Shown one piece after another: positions 43,072-49,433 of a stretch of DNA of 49,433 bases (positions within the stretch are counted from its first letter, which is position 1; each line of letters starts with the position of its first letter). Made by a program: the position numbers and the translations under genes. The notes under the pieces were generated by a model. It saw only the letters and a list, made by a program, of their open reading frames with translations, was not told the origin of the DNA and ran no database searches. The stretch covers positions 1 to 49,433 of the forward strand of contig CAYUCE010000007.1 of assembly GCA_964443275.1 (NCBI GenBank). The letters run 5' to 3'. Origin of the DNA: CAYUCE01 sp964443275 (GTDB lineage: Bacteria > Bipolaricaulota > Bipolaricaulia > CAYUCE01).

Positions 43072-44004
43072 CTAGTTAAAGTAAAAGAAAGTTCCTAATA
43101 TACAGAATAATAGCCAAATAGTGTGGAGCACAAAGACAGTTTTCTTATATTTCTTCATTCTTTTCAGTAATTGGTGGTGAATATGTTGTTGATCTCCCTG
43201 TAAAATGTTCTCTCTCTTCTTTAATCGGCGAATAATTGCCCAGGTGGTATCTATTATGGGTAAAGCTATGAGGGACATAGCAACTAAAAGCGGCACTTCA
43301 TCCAATTGATATAACTCTATAGATGAGTATCCTAAGGTCATGATGGAAAGTGCAAAACCTAAAAAATAGCTACCGCTATCTCCTAAAATAAGCTGGGCAG
43401 GGTGGCGGTTAAATTTTAAAAACCCGATACAGGAACCGATTAGGGCAATTGAAAGTAAGAAAACTCCCCAGTTTCCACTCACTCCAGCAAATATGGCCAG
43501 AAAACTTGCCGTAATTACACACCCCCCAGCAGCCAGGCCATCAAGACCATCGATTAAATTCAAAGCATTGGTAACCCCGATAATCCAAAATAAAGTCAAA
43601 GGTATAGATAAGAAGCCAAAGGATAAGTTTGCAAATCCTAAGTCAACCGAAAGGACCCTCACCCCCCAGACCACTGGTATTAAAGCCCCAACCAACTGAC
43701 CGCTCAATTTTACTTTGGGGGCCAAATCCAATAGATCATCTATTAGGCCAATGGAGACCATTACAACCGCCCCCAAAAGTAGTGGTAAAACCTGGTTAAA
43801 AAGATCGAGAAAAGGTACAACTCCCATCAGAAAGCCAGAAAAAAGAGCCACCCCTCCTAAGGGCACACCTTTGGTCTGACCTCTATCCCCCTTTTTTATA
43901 TCCATTAGACCCCAGGTAGGGCCAAACCTTTTAGTAATCAGTGAAAAAACCAAAGTAGAAAAAACAGAAATAAAGAAAATAAAAAAAGGGGTAAGTATTG
44001 ACAT
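43072..44004 (-). CDS. Undecaprenyl-phosphate sugar-phosphate transferase (WecA/TagO/MraY family)
   Basis: 310 residues from the ATG at 44004; an upstream extension to 44142 begins inside a hairpin and looks non-coding. About ten membrane helices. Active-site motifs are GLIDDLLDLAPKVKLSGQ, GVTNALNLIDGLDGLAAG, ILGDSGSYFLGF and the HIHHQLLKRMKK loop of the WecA/TagO branch. It transfers a GlcNAc-1-phosphate or similar sugar phosphate to undecaprenyl phosphate, starting a cell-wall or surface polymer. The HIHH loop argues against MraY itself. No glycan genes are next to it. Confidence 0.93.
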   Translation of the reverse strand: MSILTPFFIFFISVFSTLVFSLITKRFGPTWGLMDIKKGDRGQTKGVPLGGVALFSGFLMGVVPFLDLFNQVLPLLLGAVVMVSIGLIDDLLDLAPKVKLSGQLVGALIPVVWGVRVLSVDLGFANLSFGFLSIPLTLFWIIGVTNALNLIDGLDGLAAGGCVITASFLAIFAGVSGNWGVFLLSIALIGSCIGFLKFNRHPAQLILGDSGSYFLGFALSIMTLGYSSIELYQLDEVPLLVAMSLIALPIIDTTWAIIRRLKKRENILQGDQQHIHHQLLKRMKKYKKTVFVLHTIWLLFCILGTFFYFN

Positions 44005-44140
44005 CTCACCAAAATTATAAAGCCTGATTTGTGTCGGCTGCAAGCTCCTATATATATATTTGGGTGATCTTTCAGCACATTTTCCAAAATTCGAATTGAA
44101 CGTAACGGGGATAACGTTAAATGGCGATATTTTTGATTTC

Positions 44141-44170
44141 AATGTCCGTTAATTGCTATTAACGGACATT
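44141..44170. repeat. Perfect 13 bp inverted repeat
   Basis: AATGTCCGTTAAT (44141-44153), TGCT, ATTAACGGACATT (44158-44170). Arms are perfect. No T-run follows on either strand. It lies upstream of the sugar-phosphate transferase gene. It could be an operator, a mobile-element end or a structured RNA leader. Confidence 0.75.
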
Positions 44171-44490
44171 GGATAGAGGTACCCGCATCTAATATTTGGA
44201 TAAAAAGCCGGTTGCATCCCAACTCTGCTTTTTGCTTTAAATTATGCAGGGCTAAGTTAGAGGTAATTCAACCCCAACTTGTGAGTTTGCAGACGCCGAT
44301 AGAATCCACAGTCAAAGGACTTAAATAAACCGCCAGCAAGCAGCACATGCGGATGACACTTATCATAAAATCGCGACCCCGAAATGGATAAGATGCCTTG
44401 ACAAAATATTGTTGTAAATAAAGGTACCATAAATTCAAAATCATAATCCATTTAACCAATTAGCATAATCTAAAAGAAAGGAGTTAAAAA
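44171..44490. other. Gene-free interval upstream of acsA
   Basis: Short overlapping minus-strand frames (44257-44459) show no family I can name and no ribosome site. A TTGACA at 44398-44403 has no good -10 box at the right distance. The strong ribosome site AAAGGAG of acsA lies at the end. Confidence 0.5.
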
Positions 44491-46446
44491 ATGGAAACCG
44501 AAACAATTGAAGCTTTACTTAAGGAAAAGCGGAAGTTCGAACCGCCTCAGGAGTTTGTCGATCAAGCCAACGTCAAGGACCCAGATGTATATAAGAAGGC
44601 GGAAGAAAATTACGAGGAATTCTGGGAGGGCAAAGCTTTAGAACTTGACTGGTTTGAGGAGTGGGATGAAGTTCTTAACTGGGATCCTCCCCAAGCTAAA
44701 TGGTTTACTAACGGAAAGTTAAACGTTTCCTATAACTGCCTTGACCGTCATCTGGATACACACCGAAAAAACAAGGCCGCCATTATCTGGGAGGGGGAAC
44801 CGGGAAATCAAATAACCCTTACTTACCAAGACCTTTACCGTAAAGTAAACAAATTCGCCAACGTTTTAAAAGATTTAGGGGTCAAAAAGGGGGACAGGGT
44901 AGCCATCTATATGCCCATGATTCCCGAGCTGCCCATAGCCATGTTGGCTTGTGCGAGGATCGGAGCTCCTCACAGTATAGTCTTTTCCGCCTTCAGCCCC
45001 AAATCTCTGGCTGAGAGAATCGATGATTGTGAAGCCAATGTGCTGATTACCGCCGACGGTTATTACCGGGGGGGGAAGACGGAAAACTTAAAAAAGCGTG
45101 CGGATGAAGCAATGAACAAGACCGACCGCATAGAAAAGTGCGTGGTAGCCCAAAGGCTTAACAGTGACGTTCCCATGAAAGAAGAGCGTGATCTTTTCTG
45201 GGATGATTTGATGAAGGATGCCCATCCAAAATGCGAACCGGAACCTATGGATAGTGAAGACATGCTCTTCATCCTATATACAAGTGGAACCACCGGAAAA
45301 CCAAAAGGCGTCGTCCATACCACCGGTGGTTACTTAACCGGCGTTTACGCTACATCTAAGTGGGTCTTCGACCTGAAGGAAAGTGATACCTACTGGTGCA
45401 CAGCCGATATAGGCTGGATCACCGGCCATTCCTACATCGTATATGGACCTCTGGCCGCCGGAGCTACCAGCCTTATGTACGAAAGCGTCCCCAACTATCC
45501 GGAGCCGGACAGATTTTGGGAAATAGTTGAGAAATACGATGTAAACGTCTTCTATACCGCCCCCACTGCAATAAGGGCGTTTATGAAATGGGGAAATGAG
45601 TGGCCGCAAAAACACGACTTATCTTCCTTACGCTTGCTGGGTTCAGTTGGCGAACCCATCAACCCCGAGGCCTGGGTGTGGTATCACAAACACATTGGAA
45701 ATGAAAAATGCCCTATTGTAGACACCTGGTGGCAGACGGAGACCGGAATGCATATGATCACCCCGCTTCCCGGAATAACTACCACCAAACCAGGCTCAGC
45801 CGGTTTTCCTTTCCCCGGGCTTAAGGCCAGTGTAGTTGATAAGAACGGGAACGAAGTGGGAGAAAATGAAGGTGGGTTCTTAGTTATAAAACGCCCCTGG
45901 CCTGCTATGCTCAGGACGGTATATGGAAACCCCGAAAGATATGAGCAATACTGGATTCAAAACAAGGAAGGCGAATACCTGTACTTTGCCGGTGACGGAG
46001 CCCGAAGGGACGAAGATGGATACCTATGGGTAGTGGGAAGAATTGACGACGTAATGAACGTTTCCGGACATCGGATTTCTACTATGGAGGTAGAGAGTGC
46101 ACTGGTGGAAAATACTTCCGTCGCAGAGGCCGCTGTAGTAGGTAGAAAGGATGAGATCAAAGGACAGGCCATCGTAGCCTTTGTAACCCTTAAAGGAGGC
46201 TATGAGGAATCAGAAGAGCTAGTGCAGGAGCTGAGAAATACCGTTACCGAAGTGATAGGACCTACTGCAAAACCGGACCAGATTGTATTTGTATCCGATC
46301 TACCTAAGACCAGAAGCGGCAAGATCATGCGAAGAATATTGAAGGATCTTGCGGAAGGGAAGGACCTTGGTGATACGACCACTTTAAGAGACCCCTCAGT
46401 GGTAGAAGAGATCAAGGAAAGTATAGCGACAGGTGGAAGCAAGTAA
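44491..46446 (+). CDS. acsA: Acetyl-CoA synthetase (AMP-forming)
   Basis: 651 residues, typical full length. It activates acetate to acetyl-CoA through acetyl-AMP. FEEFWEGKALELDWFEEWDEVLNWDPPQAKWFTNGKLNVSYNCLDRHL is the ACS N-terminal domain. YTSGTTGKPKGVVHTTGGY is the AMP-binding loop. WWQTETGMHM carries the acetate-pocket Trp, and the C-terminal TRSGKIMRRILK has the catalytic, acetylatable Lys. The strong site AAAGGAG precedes the ATG. A decayed acetate transporter gene follows 150 bp downstream, a common pairing for acetate use. Confidence 0.97.
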   Translation: METETIEALLKEKRKFEPPQEFVDQANVKDPDVYKKAEENYEEFWEGKALELDWFEEWDEVLNWDPPQAKWFTNGKLNVSYNCLDRHLDTHRKNKAAIIWEGEPGNQITLTYQDLYRKVNKFANVLKDLGVKKGDRVAIYMPMIPELPIAMLACARIGAPHSIVFSAFSPKSLAERIDDCEANVLITADGYYRGGKTENLKKRADEAMNKTDRIEKCVVAQRLNSDVPMKEERDLFWDDLMKDAHPKCEPEPMDSEDMLFILYTSGTTGKPKGVVHTTGGYLTGVYATSKWVFDLKESDTYWCTADIGWITGHSYIVYGPLAAGATSLMYESVPNYPEPDRFWEIVEKYDVNVFYTAPTAIRAFMKWGNEWPQKHDLSSLRLLGSVGEPINPEAWVWYHKHIGNEKCPIVDTWWQTETGMHMITPLPGITTTKPGSAGFPFPGLKASVVDKNGNEVGENEGGFLVIKRPWPAMLRTVYGNPERYEQYWIQNKEGEYLYFAGDGARRDEDGYLWVVGRIDDVMNVSGHRISTMEVESALVENTSVAEAAVVGRKDEIKGQAIVAFVTLKGGYEESEELVQELRNTVTEVIGPTAKPDQIVFVSDLPKTRSGKIMRRILKDLAEGKDLGDTTTLRDPSVVEEIKESIATGGSK

Positions 46447-46502
46447 AGATGATCCTGGACTTCTTTAGGCATTAAACGGCCTATTTTTGAAATACCTATC
46501 CC

Positions 46503-46536
46503 AGCAAGTGCCCCTTTCAACTGAGGGGCACTTGCT
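46503..46536. terminator. Strong hairpin after acsA
   Basis: AGCAAGTGCCCCT (46503-46515), 8 bp loop, AGGGGCACTTGCT (46524-46536), perfect 13 bp arms. No T-run follows, so it is either a non-canonical terminator or a processing hairpin separating acsA from the transporter remnant. Confidence 0.55.
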
Positions 46537-46592
46537 AATCAAGTAAACAACACATAAGAAACCAACAAAAACAGACAGGAGGTTTATTTTAG

Positions 46593-46835
46593 ATGTCAGA
46601 TAACAACATGTTAGCTAACCCAGGTGCCTTAGGGTTGGGTGGATTTGCCATGACCACCTTTATCTTAAATATAGTTAATGCTGGTTTATTATCCGCCGAT
46701 AGCTTGGGAATGGTCCTGCCCGTGGGCCTATTTTAAGGAATCCTAACCGCTCTCTGCGCATGGTACTGCTCCGCTAGTATCGTTATAGAATCAACCTTTG
46801 GAAGGCCAATTCTCCCCATTGGACACATCAAATAA
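46593..46835 (+). pseudogene. satP: Acetate uptake transporter (SatP/YaaH family), internally deleted
   Basis: A good ribosome site (AGGAGG) precedes ATG 46593. The first 47 codons read LANPGALGLGGFAMTTFIL and NIVNAGLLSADSLGMVLPVGLF, the family's N-terminal signature and first helix, then TAA at 46734. In the same frame the next codons read GILTALCAWYCSASIVIESTFGRPILPIGHIK and end with TAA at 46833-46835. This is the exact C-terminal end of SatP proteins, including the STFGRPILPIG motif. About 110 central residues (four or so helices) are missing. The simplest explanation is an internal deletion that left a stop at the joint. Its place after acsA agrees with an acetate import role before decay. 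Confidence 0.88.
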
Positions 46836-46881
46836 ACGCATAAAAACGTAGACAGTTTGTATCGTTACTTTATCTTATTCA

Positions 46882-46912
46882 GGGGCGGAGGCAGCCTAGT
46901 TGCCCCCGCCCC
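46882..46912. terminator. GC-rich hairpin after the satP remnant
   Basis: GGGGCGGAGGCA (46882-46893), 7 bp loop, TGCCCCCGCCCC (46901-46912), one mismatch in 12. A short pyrimidine-rich stretch follows. Probable intrinsic terminator for the acsA-satP unit. Confidence 0.6.
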
Positions 46913-47065
46913 AAATCTCTTTCTACCCTCCTATTTTATCAACAACACCACATTTACGGAGTAGGTTTTAGCTGGAAGGACTTAAGTCTTCCCAGCCGGA
47001 GCCAGGACACCCACTTTTTAAGTTTATATCTGCTTTTCGGAGCATGAAAAAATTTATGCTATAAA

Positions 47066-47515
47066 TTAATGCGGATATTCGATGGCCCTACTAGTTTCCC
47101 TGTCGTTTTCTTTTAGTTTCACCTTTAGTTCCGACCTTCCTGTAATTAGCTCTTGAAACCAATTTATTAGCTTATCTTTCTCCTGAATTTGCCGCTTGAG
47201 ATCCGCGATTTGCTTTTTATAACTTTCTAATAACTCATCACTTTTGTCATTAGGATCATTCTGGGAACAGCCTTCTGTAAAAGAACTTTCCATCTCTTTA
47301 CCAACTTTCTTTGCAGCTTCCTTGATTGCAAAATCATCATTCTCTAGATCATTTAGCCTTCTTAAAATCTTAAATCCTGTGTCATTTACGAGTATTTTAT
47401 TCTTTTTCCCTCTTTCAGTAAAACCGGTCATAAAGTCATCAATCTGATTCATTCTATCGTATATCTGCCTGGAGCTCCAACCGATAATCTCTGATATATC
47501 CTTTATTGTATACAT
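47066..47515 (-). CDS. HTH protein with C-terminal coiled coil
   Basis: 149 residues from the ATG at 47515 (MYTIKDISEIIGWSSRQIYDRMNQI); a longer frame to 47566 has a poor start. The first 55 residues look like a winged or MerR-like helix-turn-helix. Residues about 95-130 (SYKKQIADLKRQIQEKDKLINWFQELITGR) form a clear coiled coil. This layout is seen in DUF3967-like and plasmid- or phage-associated DNA-binding proteins. It is probably a regulator. A palindrome (TATCAC-N6-GTGATA) lies about 75 bp upstream and could be its own operator. Confidence 0.65.
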   Translation of the reverse strand: MYTIKDISEIIGWSSRQIYDRMNQIDDFMTGFTERGKKNKILVNDTGFKILRRLNDLENDDFAIKEAAKKVGKEMESSFTEGCSQNDPNDKSDELLESYKKQIADLKRQIQEKDKLINWFQELITGRSELKVKLKENDRETSRAIEYPH

Positions 47516-47589
47516 ATCAAACACCACGTAAACGATATACAAGGTTTCTGGAATTTTGTAGGACAAAGGTTAGCAAATTAACCGACATA

Positions 47590-47607
47590 TATCACCCGCA
47601 AGTGATA
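47590..47607. promoter_or_regulatory. Palindrome between the HTH gene and pgsA
   Basis: TATCAC (47590-47595), CCGCAA, GTGATA (47602-47607). It lies between divergent genes, one encoding a DNA-binding protein. A possible operator site. Confidence 0.4.
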
Positions 47608-47804
47608 ATATCTTTCAATTTATTTTCGAAATGACACTTAACTGAAAATATCCTATGTAATCGCCATCGCTATGAAATCGTTTCCTGCTCTACAAAAACA
47701 CACTTTGCTGAATAAAGAAATCAGAATGCAAAAGTGAAATGGTACATCTCAAGGTATATTTGAAGATTCCCCTCCTTTTTTATAGAATGGCTATCCGATC
47801 CGCC

Positions 47805-48356
47805 ATGAGATTAAACTGGCCTAACAAAATTACCTTGATTCGAATACTCTTTATCCCTCTATTTATGTTTTTTCTTTTGCTTCCCAATCAGTGGGGAGCT
47901 GTAGTAGCAATGGCCATCTTTGCAATTGCCGCTTTATCCGATGCTGTGGACGGTTACATTGCCAGAAGCTATAACCAAGAAACCACATTTGGCAAATTTG
48001 CCGATCCTTTGGCCGATAAATTGTTAATTACTGCCGCTTTACTATCCTTTGTTCAACTGGACAAACTGGGAGCGGTAACCGCCATGGTCATTATAAGCAG
48101 GGAATTTTTAGTCACCGGTTTACGTATTTTAGCCATATCGCAAGATGAGGTTATTCCAGCCAGTGTTTTAGGCAAGATAAAGACCCTATCACACATCGGG
48201 TTAGTTTTTGTTATTTTGGGAAATGAGTATTGGAACTGGGGAGCAATTGGAGCCACAATCCAAGTTGCTTTTGTGTGGTCGGCCATATCTTTGGCTTTAC
48301 TTTCCGCCGCCGATTACTTTTACAAGAGCAGAAAACTGTTCAAAAAGGTTGCTTAA
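47805..48356 (+). CDS. pgsA: CDP-diacylglycerol--glycerol-3-phosphate 3-phosphatidyltransferase
   Basis: 183 residues from ATG 47805 (MRLNWPNKITLIRILFIPLFMFF), where family proteins normally begin; upstream in-frame ATGs at 47787 and 47739 are possible. It makes phosphatidylglycerol phosphate at the inner membrane. The CDP-alcohol phosphotransferase motif, D-x2-D-G-x2-A-R-x8-G-x3-D-x3-D, is complete in DAVDGYIAR followed by GKFADPLADK (about residues 45-73). Four or more membrane helices follow. No good ribosome site is seen before any of the candidate starts. Confidence 0.93.
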   Translation: MRLNWPNKITLIRILFIPLFMFFLLLPNQWGAVVAMAIFAIAALSDAVDGYIARSYNQETTFGKFADPLADKLLITAALLSFVQLDKLGAVTAMVIISREFLVTGLRILAISQDEVIPASVLGKIKTLSHIGLVFVILGNEYWNWGAIGATIQVAFVWSAISLALLSAADYFYKSRKLFKKVA

Positions 48357-48481
48357 ACCATAATTATTCTATCAAAAAAACCAAGTAAGTACTTTTGTAA
48401 AACAATCTTACCATAATTTACCCTCTTAGATTAAATTATTCCTCCCCGATGACCTCACGGGATACATGCTCATGGGATATT

Positions 48482-48620
48482 TCATCTGCTACTTTTATCT
48501 TCATACATCTTTCGATCCGCATCCTTTAGGACCTCTTCTATATCTAGATCGTTATCCGGGTCCCGAGGGCTTAATACTGGTAGCTCCAATCACCAATTTC
48601 AGATATGCTATACCGAACAT
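48482..48620 (-). pseudogene. Remnant of a GGDEF domain C-terminus
   Basis: Reading the minus strand, DNDLDIEEVLKDADRKMYEDKSSR ends at a TGA (48484-48482). This is the typical end of a GGDEF diguanylate cyclase domain (EELLKxADxAMYxAK). Directly upstream, one frame away, is KLVIGATSIKPSGPG, matching the SIGVA strand just before that end. A frameshift near 48557 separates the two, and nothing of the catalytic GGDEF loop can be found. A decayed fragment. Confidence 0.55.
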
Positions 48621-49060
48621 AGGTTTGAGCATCGATTGGTATTACCATATGAATATTATCTCTAGTGAGGTGAATAAGAGTGCAAAAGCAAATGTTACTG
48701 GCAATTATTGTGGTGAGTGTAGCAAATTGATTTGAGTTTTACCAAGAGTGTCCTTATTATACACAAAATTAACCTCCAGTTCTAATTTGCAAACTGTCGT
48801 ATAGAACGTACCACAAATGGGATTGTATATTCTGATTAAAAACTACCCGAACAATCCGGTCCAAATTGCCCACCCTGAGCCACGTGATAATGACCAATGC
48901 CAGCTTTCACAGACGGAGTTGCCTACTCTGTGGAACAGATTCCTGATAAGCTCCCCGTTCATCCTATAGGGTAAATTGTTTTTCTATCCGGGCCTTTATA
49001 GGAAGATTATCACTTTCGGGAGGTGCTGGCCAACCGGAACGGGGATGAAAGAGAATTAAT
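48621..49060. other. Gene-free, probably decayed interval
   Basis: Both strands are broken by frequent stops. On the minus strand, short frames such as ATPSVKAGIGHYHVAQGGQFGPDCSGSF (near 48820-48910) hint at an old mobile-element passenger sequence, but I cannot identify it with confidence. Nothing intact is seen. Confidence 0.4.
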
Positions 49061-49064
49061 TTTG

Positions 49065-49093
49065 TTGACCATTTTGCCCTCGTTATATATTAT
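49065..49093 (+). promoter_or_regulatory. Sigma70 promoter of the XRE regulator
   Basis: TTGACC (49065-49070), 17 bp spacer, TATTAT (49088-49093). The start of transcription should fall about 9 bp before the ATG. Confidence 0.65.
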
Positions 49094-49108
49094 AATGGGT
49101 GGATTAAA

Positions 49109-49336
49109 ATGGTTGATAAAAGCCAAGCAATTATGCGAAATAAAATCGGTAATAATATACGAAAATTGAGACAAAACAAGGGTATATCACAAGATCGCCT
49201 CTCTAAAGAGGCTGATCTAGCGCTGAACACCATTGTGAAAATTGAAACTGGTAGAGACTCTAATCCCACTGTACAGACTTTGGAAAAGATTGCCAAAGCA
49301 CTTGATGTATCAACCGGTGACTTATTCAAAGAATAA
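49109..49336 (+). CDS. XRE/Cro-CI family HTH regulator
   Basis: 75 residues, a single HTH_3 domain: IGNNIRKLRQNKGISQDRLSKEADLALNTIVKIETGRDSNPTVQTLEKIAKALDVSTGDLF. Such small regulators commonly control restriction-modification systems, defence genes or prophages. The promoter is strong and the leader very short. The next gene begins 12 bp later and looks like a defence-type helicase, so this is most likely the regulator of that system. Confidence 0.9.
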   Translation: MVDKSQAIMRNKIGNNIRKLRQNKGISQDRLSKEADLALNTIVKIETGRDSNPTVQTLEKIAKALDVSTGDLFKE

Positions 49337-49348
49337 ACTTTATCTCTC

Positions 49349-49433
49349 ATGGAATACAATAACAGAGATTTATCCTTCATAACTAACGAAGAAAGCCAAA
49401 GCCTACTGGATAGATTTAAGGTTTTAATAAAAG
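49349..49433 (+). CDS. Start of a large gene, possibly PLD-type helicase of a defence system (partial)
   Basis: Only 28 codons fit before the window ends: MEYNNRDLSFITNEESQSL followed by LDRFKVLIK. The FITNE...LLDRFKVLIK pattern is one I associate with the N-terminus of phospholipase D-like SNF2 helicases found beside DNA methylases in restriction and defence islands. The evidence is short and the call is tentative. It follows the XRE regulator by 12 bp and is probably co-transcribed with it. Confidence 0.5.
   Translation, partial: MEYNNRDLSFITNEESQSLLDRFKVLIK

Noticed and set aside
44398..44430. Sigma70 promoter for acsA at TTGACA 44398
   Set aside because: The -35 box is perfect, but no -10-like hexamer lies 16-18 bp downstream; the nearest candidate (TACCAT) is 21 bp away.
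44257..44459. Two overlapping short minus-strand frames upstream of acsA
   Set aside because: They lie in different frames of the same DNA with no ribosome site or recognisable domain; at most a decayed element.
46734..46736. TAA within satP as a recoded or read-through codon
   Set aside because: About 110 internal residues are missing at the same place, so a deletion joint is the simpler explanation.
48466..48735. 89-codon plus-strand frame after pgsA
   Set aside because: It is antisense to the GGDEF remnant, lacks a ribosome site and has no coding character.
1..49433. tRNA genes, rRNA genes and CRISPR arrays
   Set aside because: No T-loop/acceptor pattern, no rRNA-like stretch and no regularly spaced direct repeats were seen on reading both strands; a covariance-model scan was not possible.

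Overview
The window is chromosomal DNA from a bacterium of moderate GC content (roughly 40-45% by eye). An ECF sigma factor, a WecA/TagO-type sugar-phosphate transferase, PgsA, RibD and BirA mark it as bacterial. Several genes are nevertheless of types best known from archaea: a PIN-KH ATPase, a TrmY-type tRNA methyltransferase, an Lhr-type helicase, a class-2 IleRS, an archaeal-style Prx6 and a Dph6-like PP-loop enzyme. I cannot fix the lineage. A deep-branching anaerobe or candidate phylum fits better than a well-known model group. No rRNA, tRNA or CRISPR array was seen.

Layout. 1-1.0 kb: an isolated beta-propeller-like ORF. 1.7-5.5 kb: an ECF sigma factor, a membrane protein with a C-terminal CBM48-like domain (probable anti-sigma factor), and two exported proteins, one with DUF4384 and three PKD repeats. 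5.5-12.3 kb: peroxiredoxin, a frameshifted tandem-ACT gene, amidohydrolase, FAH-family hydrolase, PIN-KH ATPase, then yggS-yggT and a small ORF. 12.3-26.9 kb: one minus-strand corrinoid block with two BtuF-BtuC-BtuD importers around a complete set of late cobamide assembly genes (cbiP, cbiB, cobS, cobC, cobU, cobT, cobD), plus bioY and a Dph6-like gene. 27.1-36.9 kb: a plus-strand housekeeping series (coaE, ribD, purB, small membrane protein, ileS, birA, purA, PspA-like). 36.9-42.6 kb: trmY, an exported beta-rich protein, a DUF2227-like membrane protein, an RlpA-like protein and the Lhr helicase. 42.7-46.8 kb: an MFS remnant, wecA/tagO-like, acsA and a broken acetate transporter gene. 47.1-49.4 kb: an HTH/coiled-coil protein, pgsA, a decayed GGDEF fragment, and at the edge an XRE regulator followed by the first codons of a probable defence-type helicase gene.

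The strongest biological story is corrinoid salvage. Both btuF genes have a sigma70-like promoter with the same palindrome, GTGGGATA-N3-TATCCCA(C), just downstream of the -10 box, and I found no cobalamin riboswitch. This suggests one repressor controls both importers. Composite REP-like hairpin repeats flank the bioY-btuD-btuC segment. At least four genes in the window are visibly decayed: a tandem ACT gene, an MFS transporter, satP and a GGDEF gene. All functional statements come from reading the sequence and family knowledge; no database search was possible.
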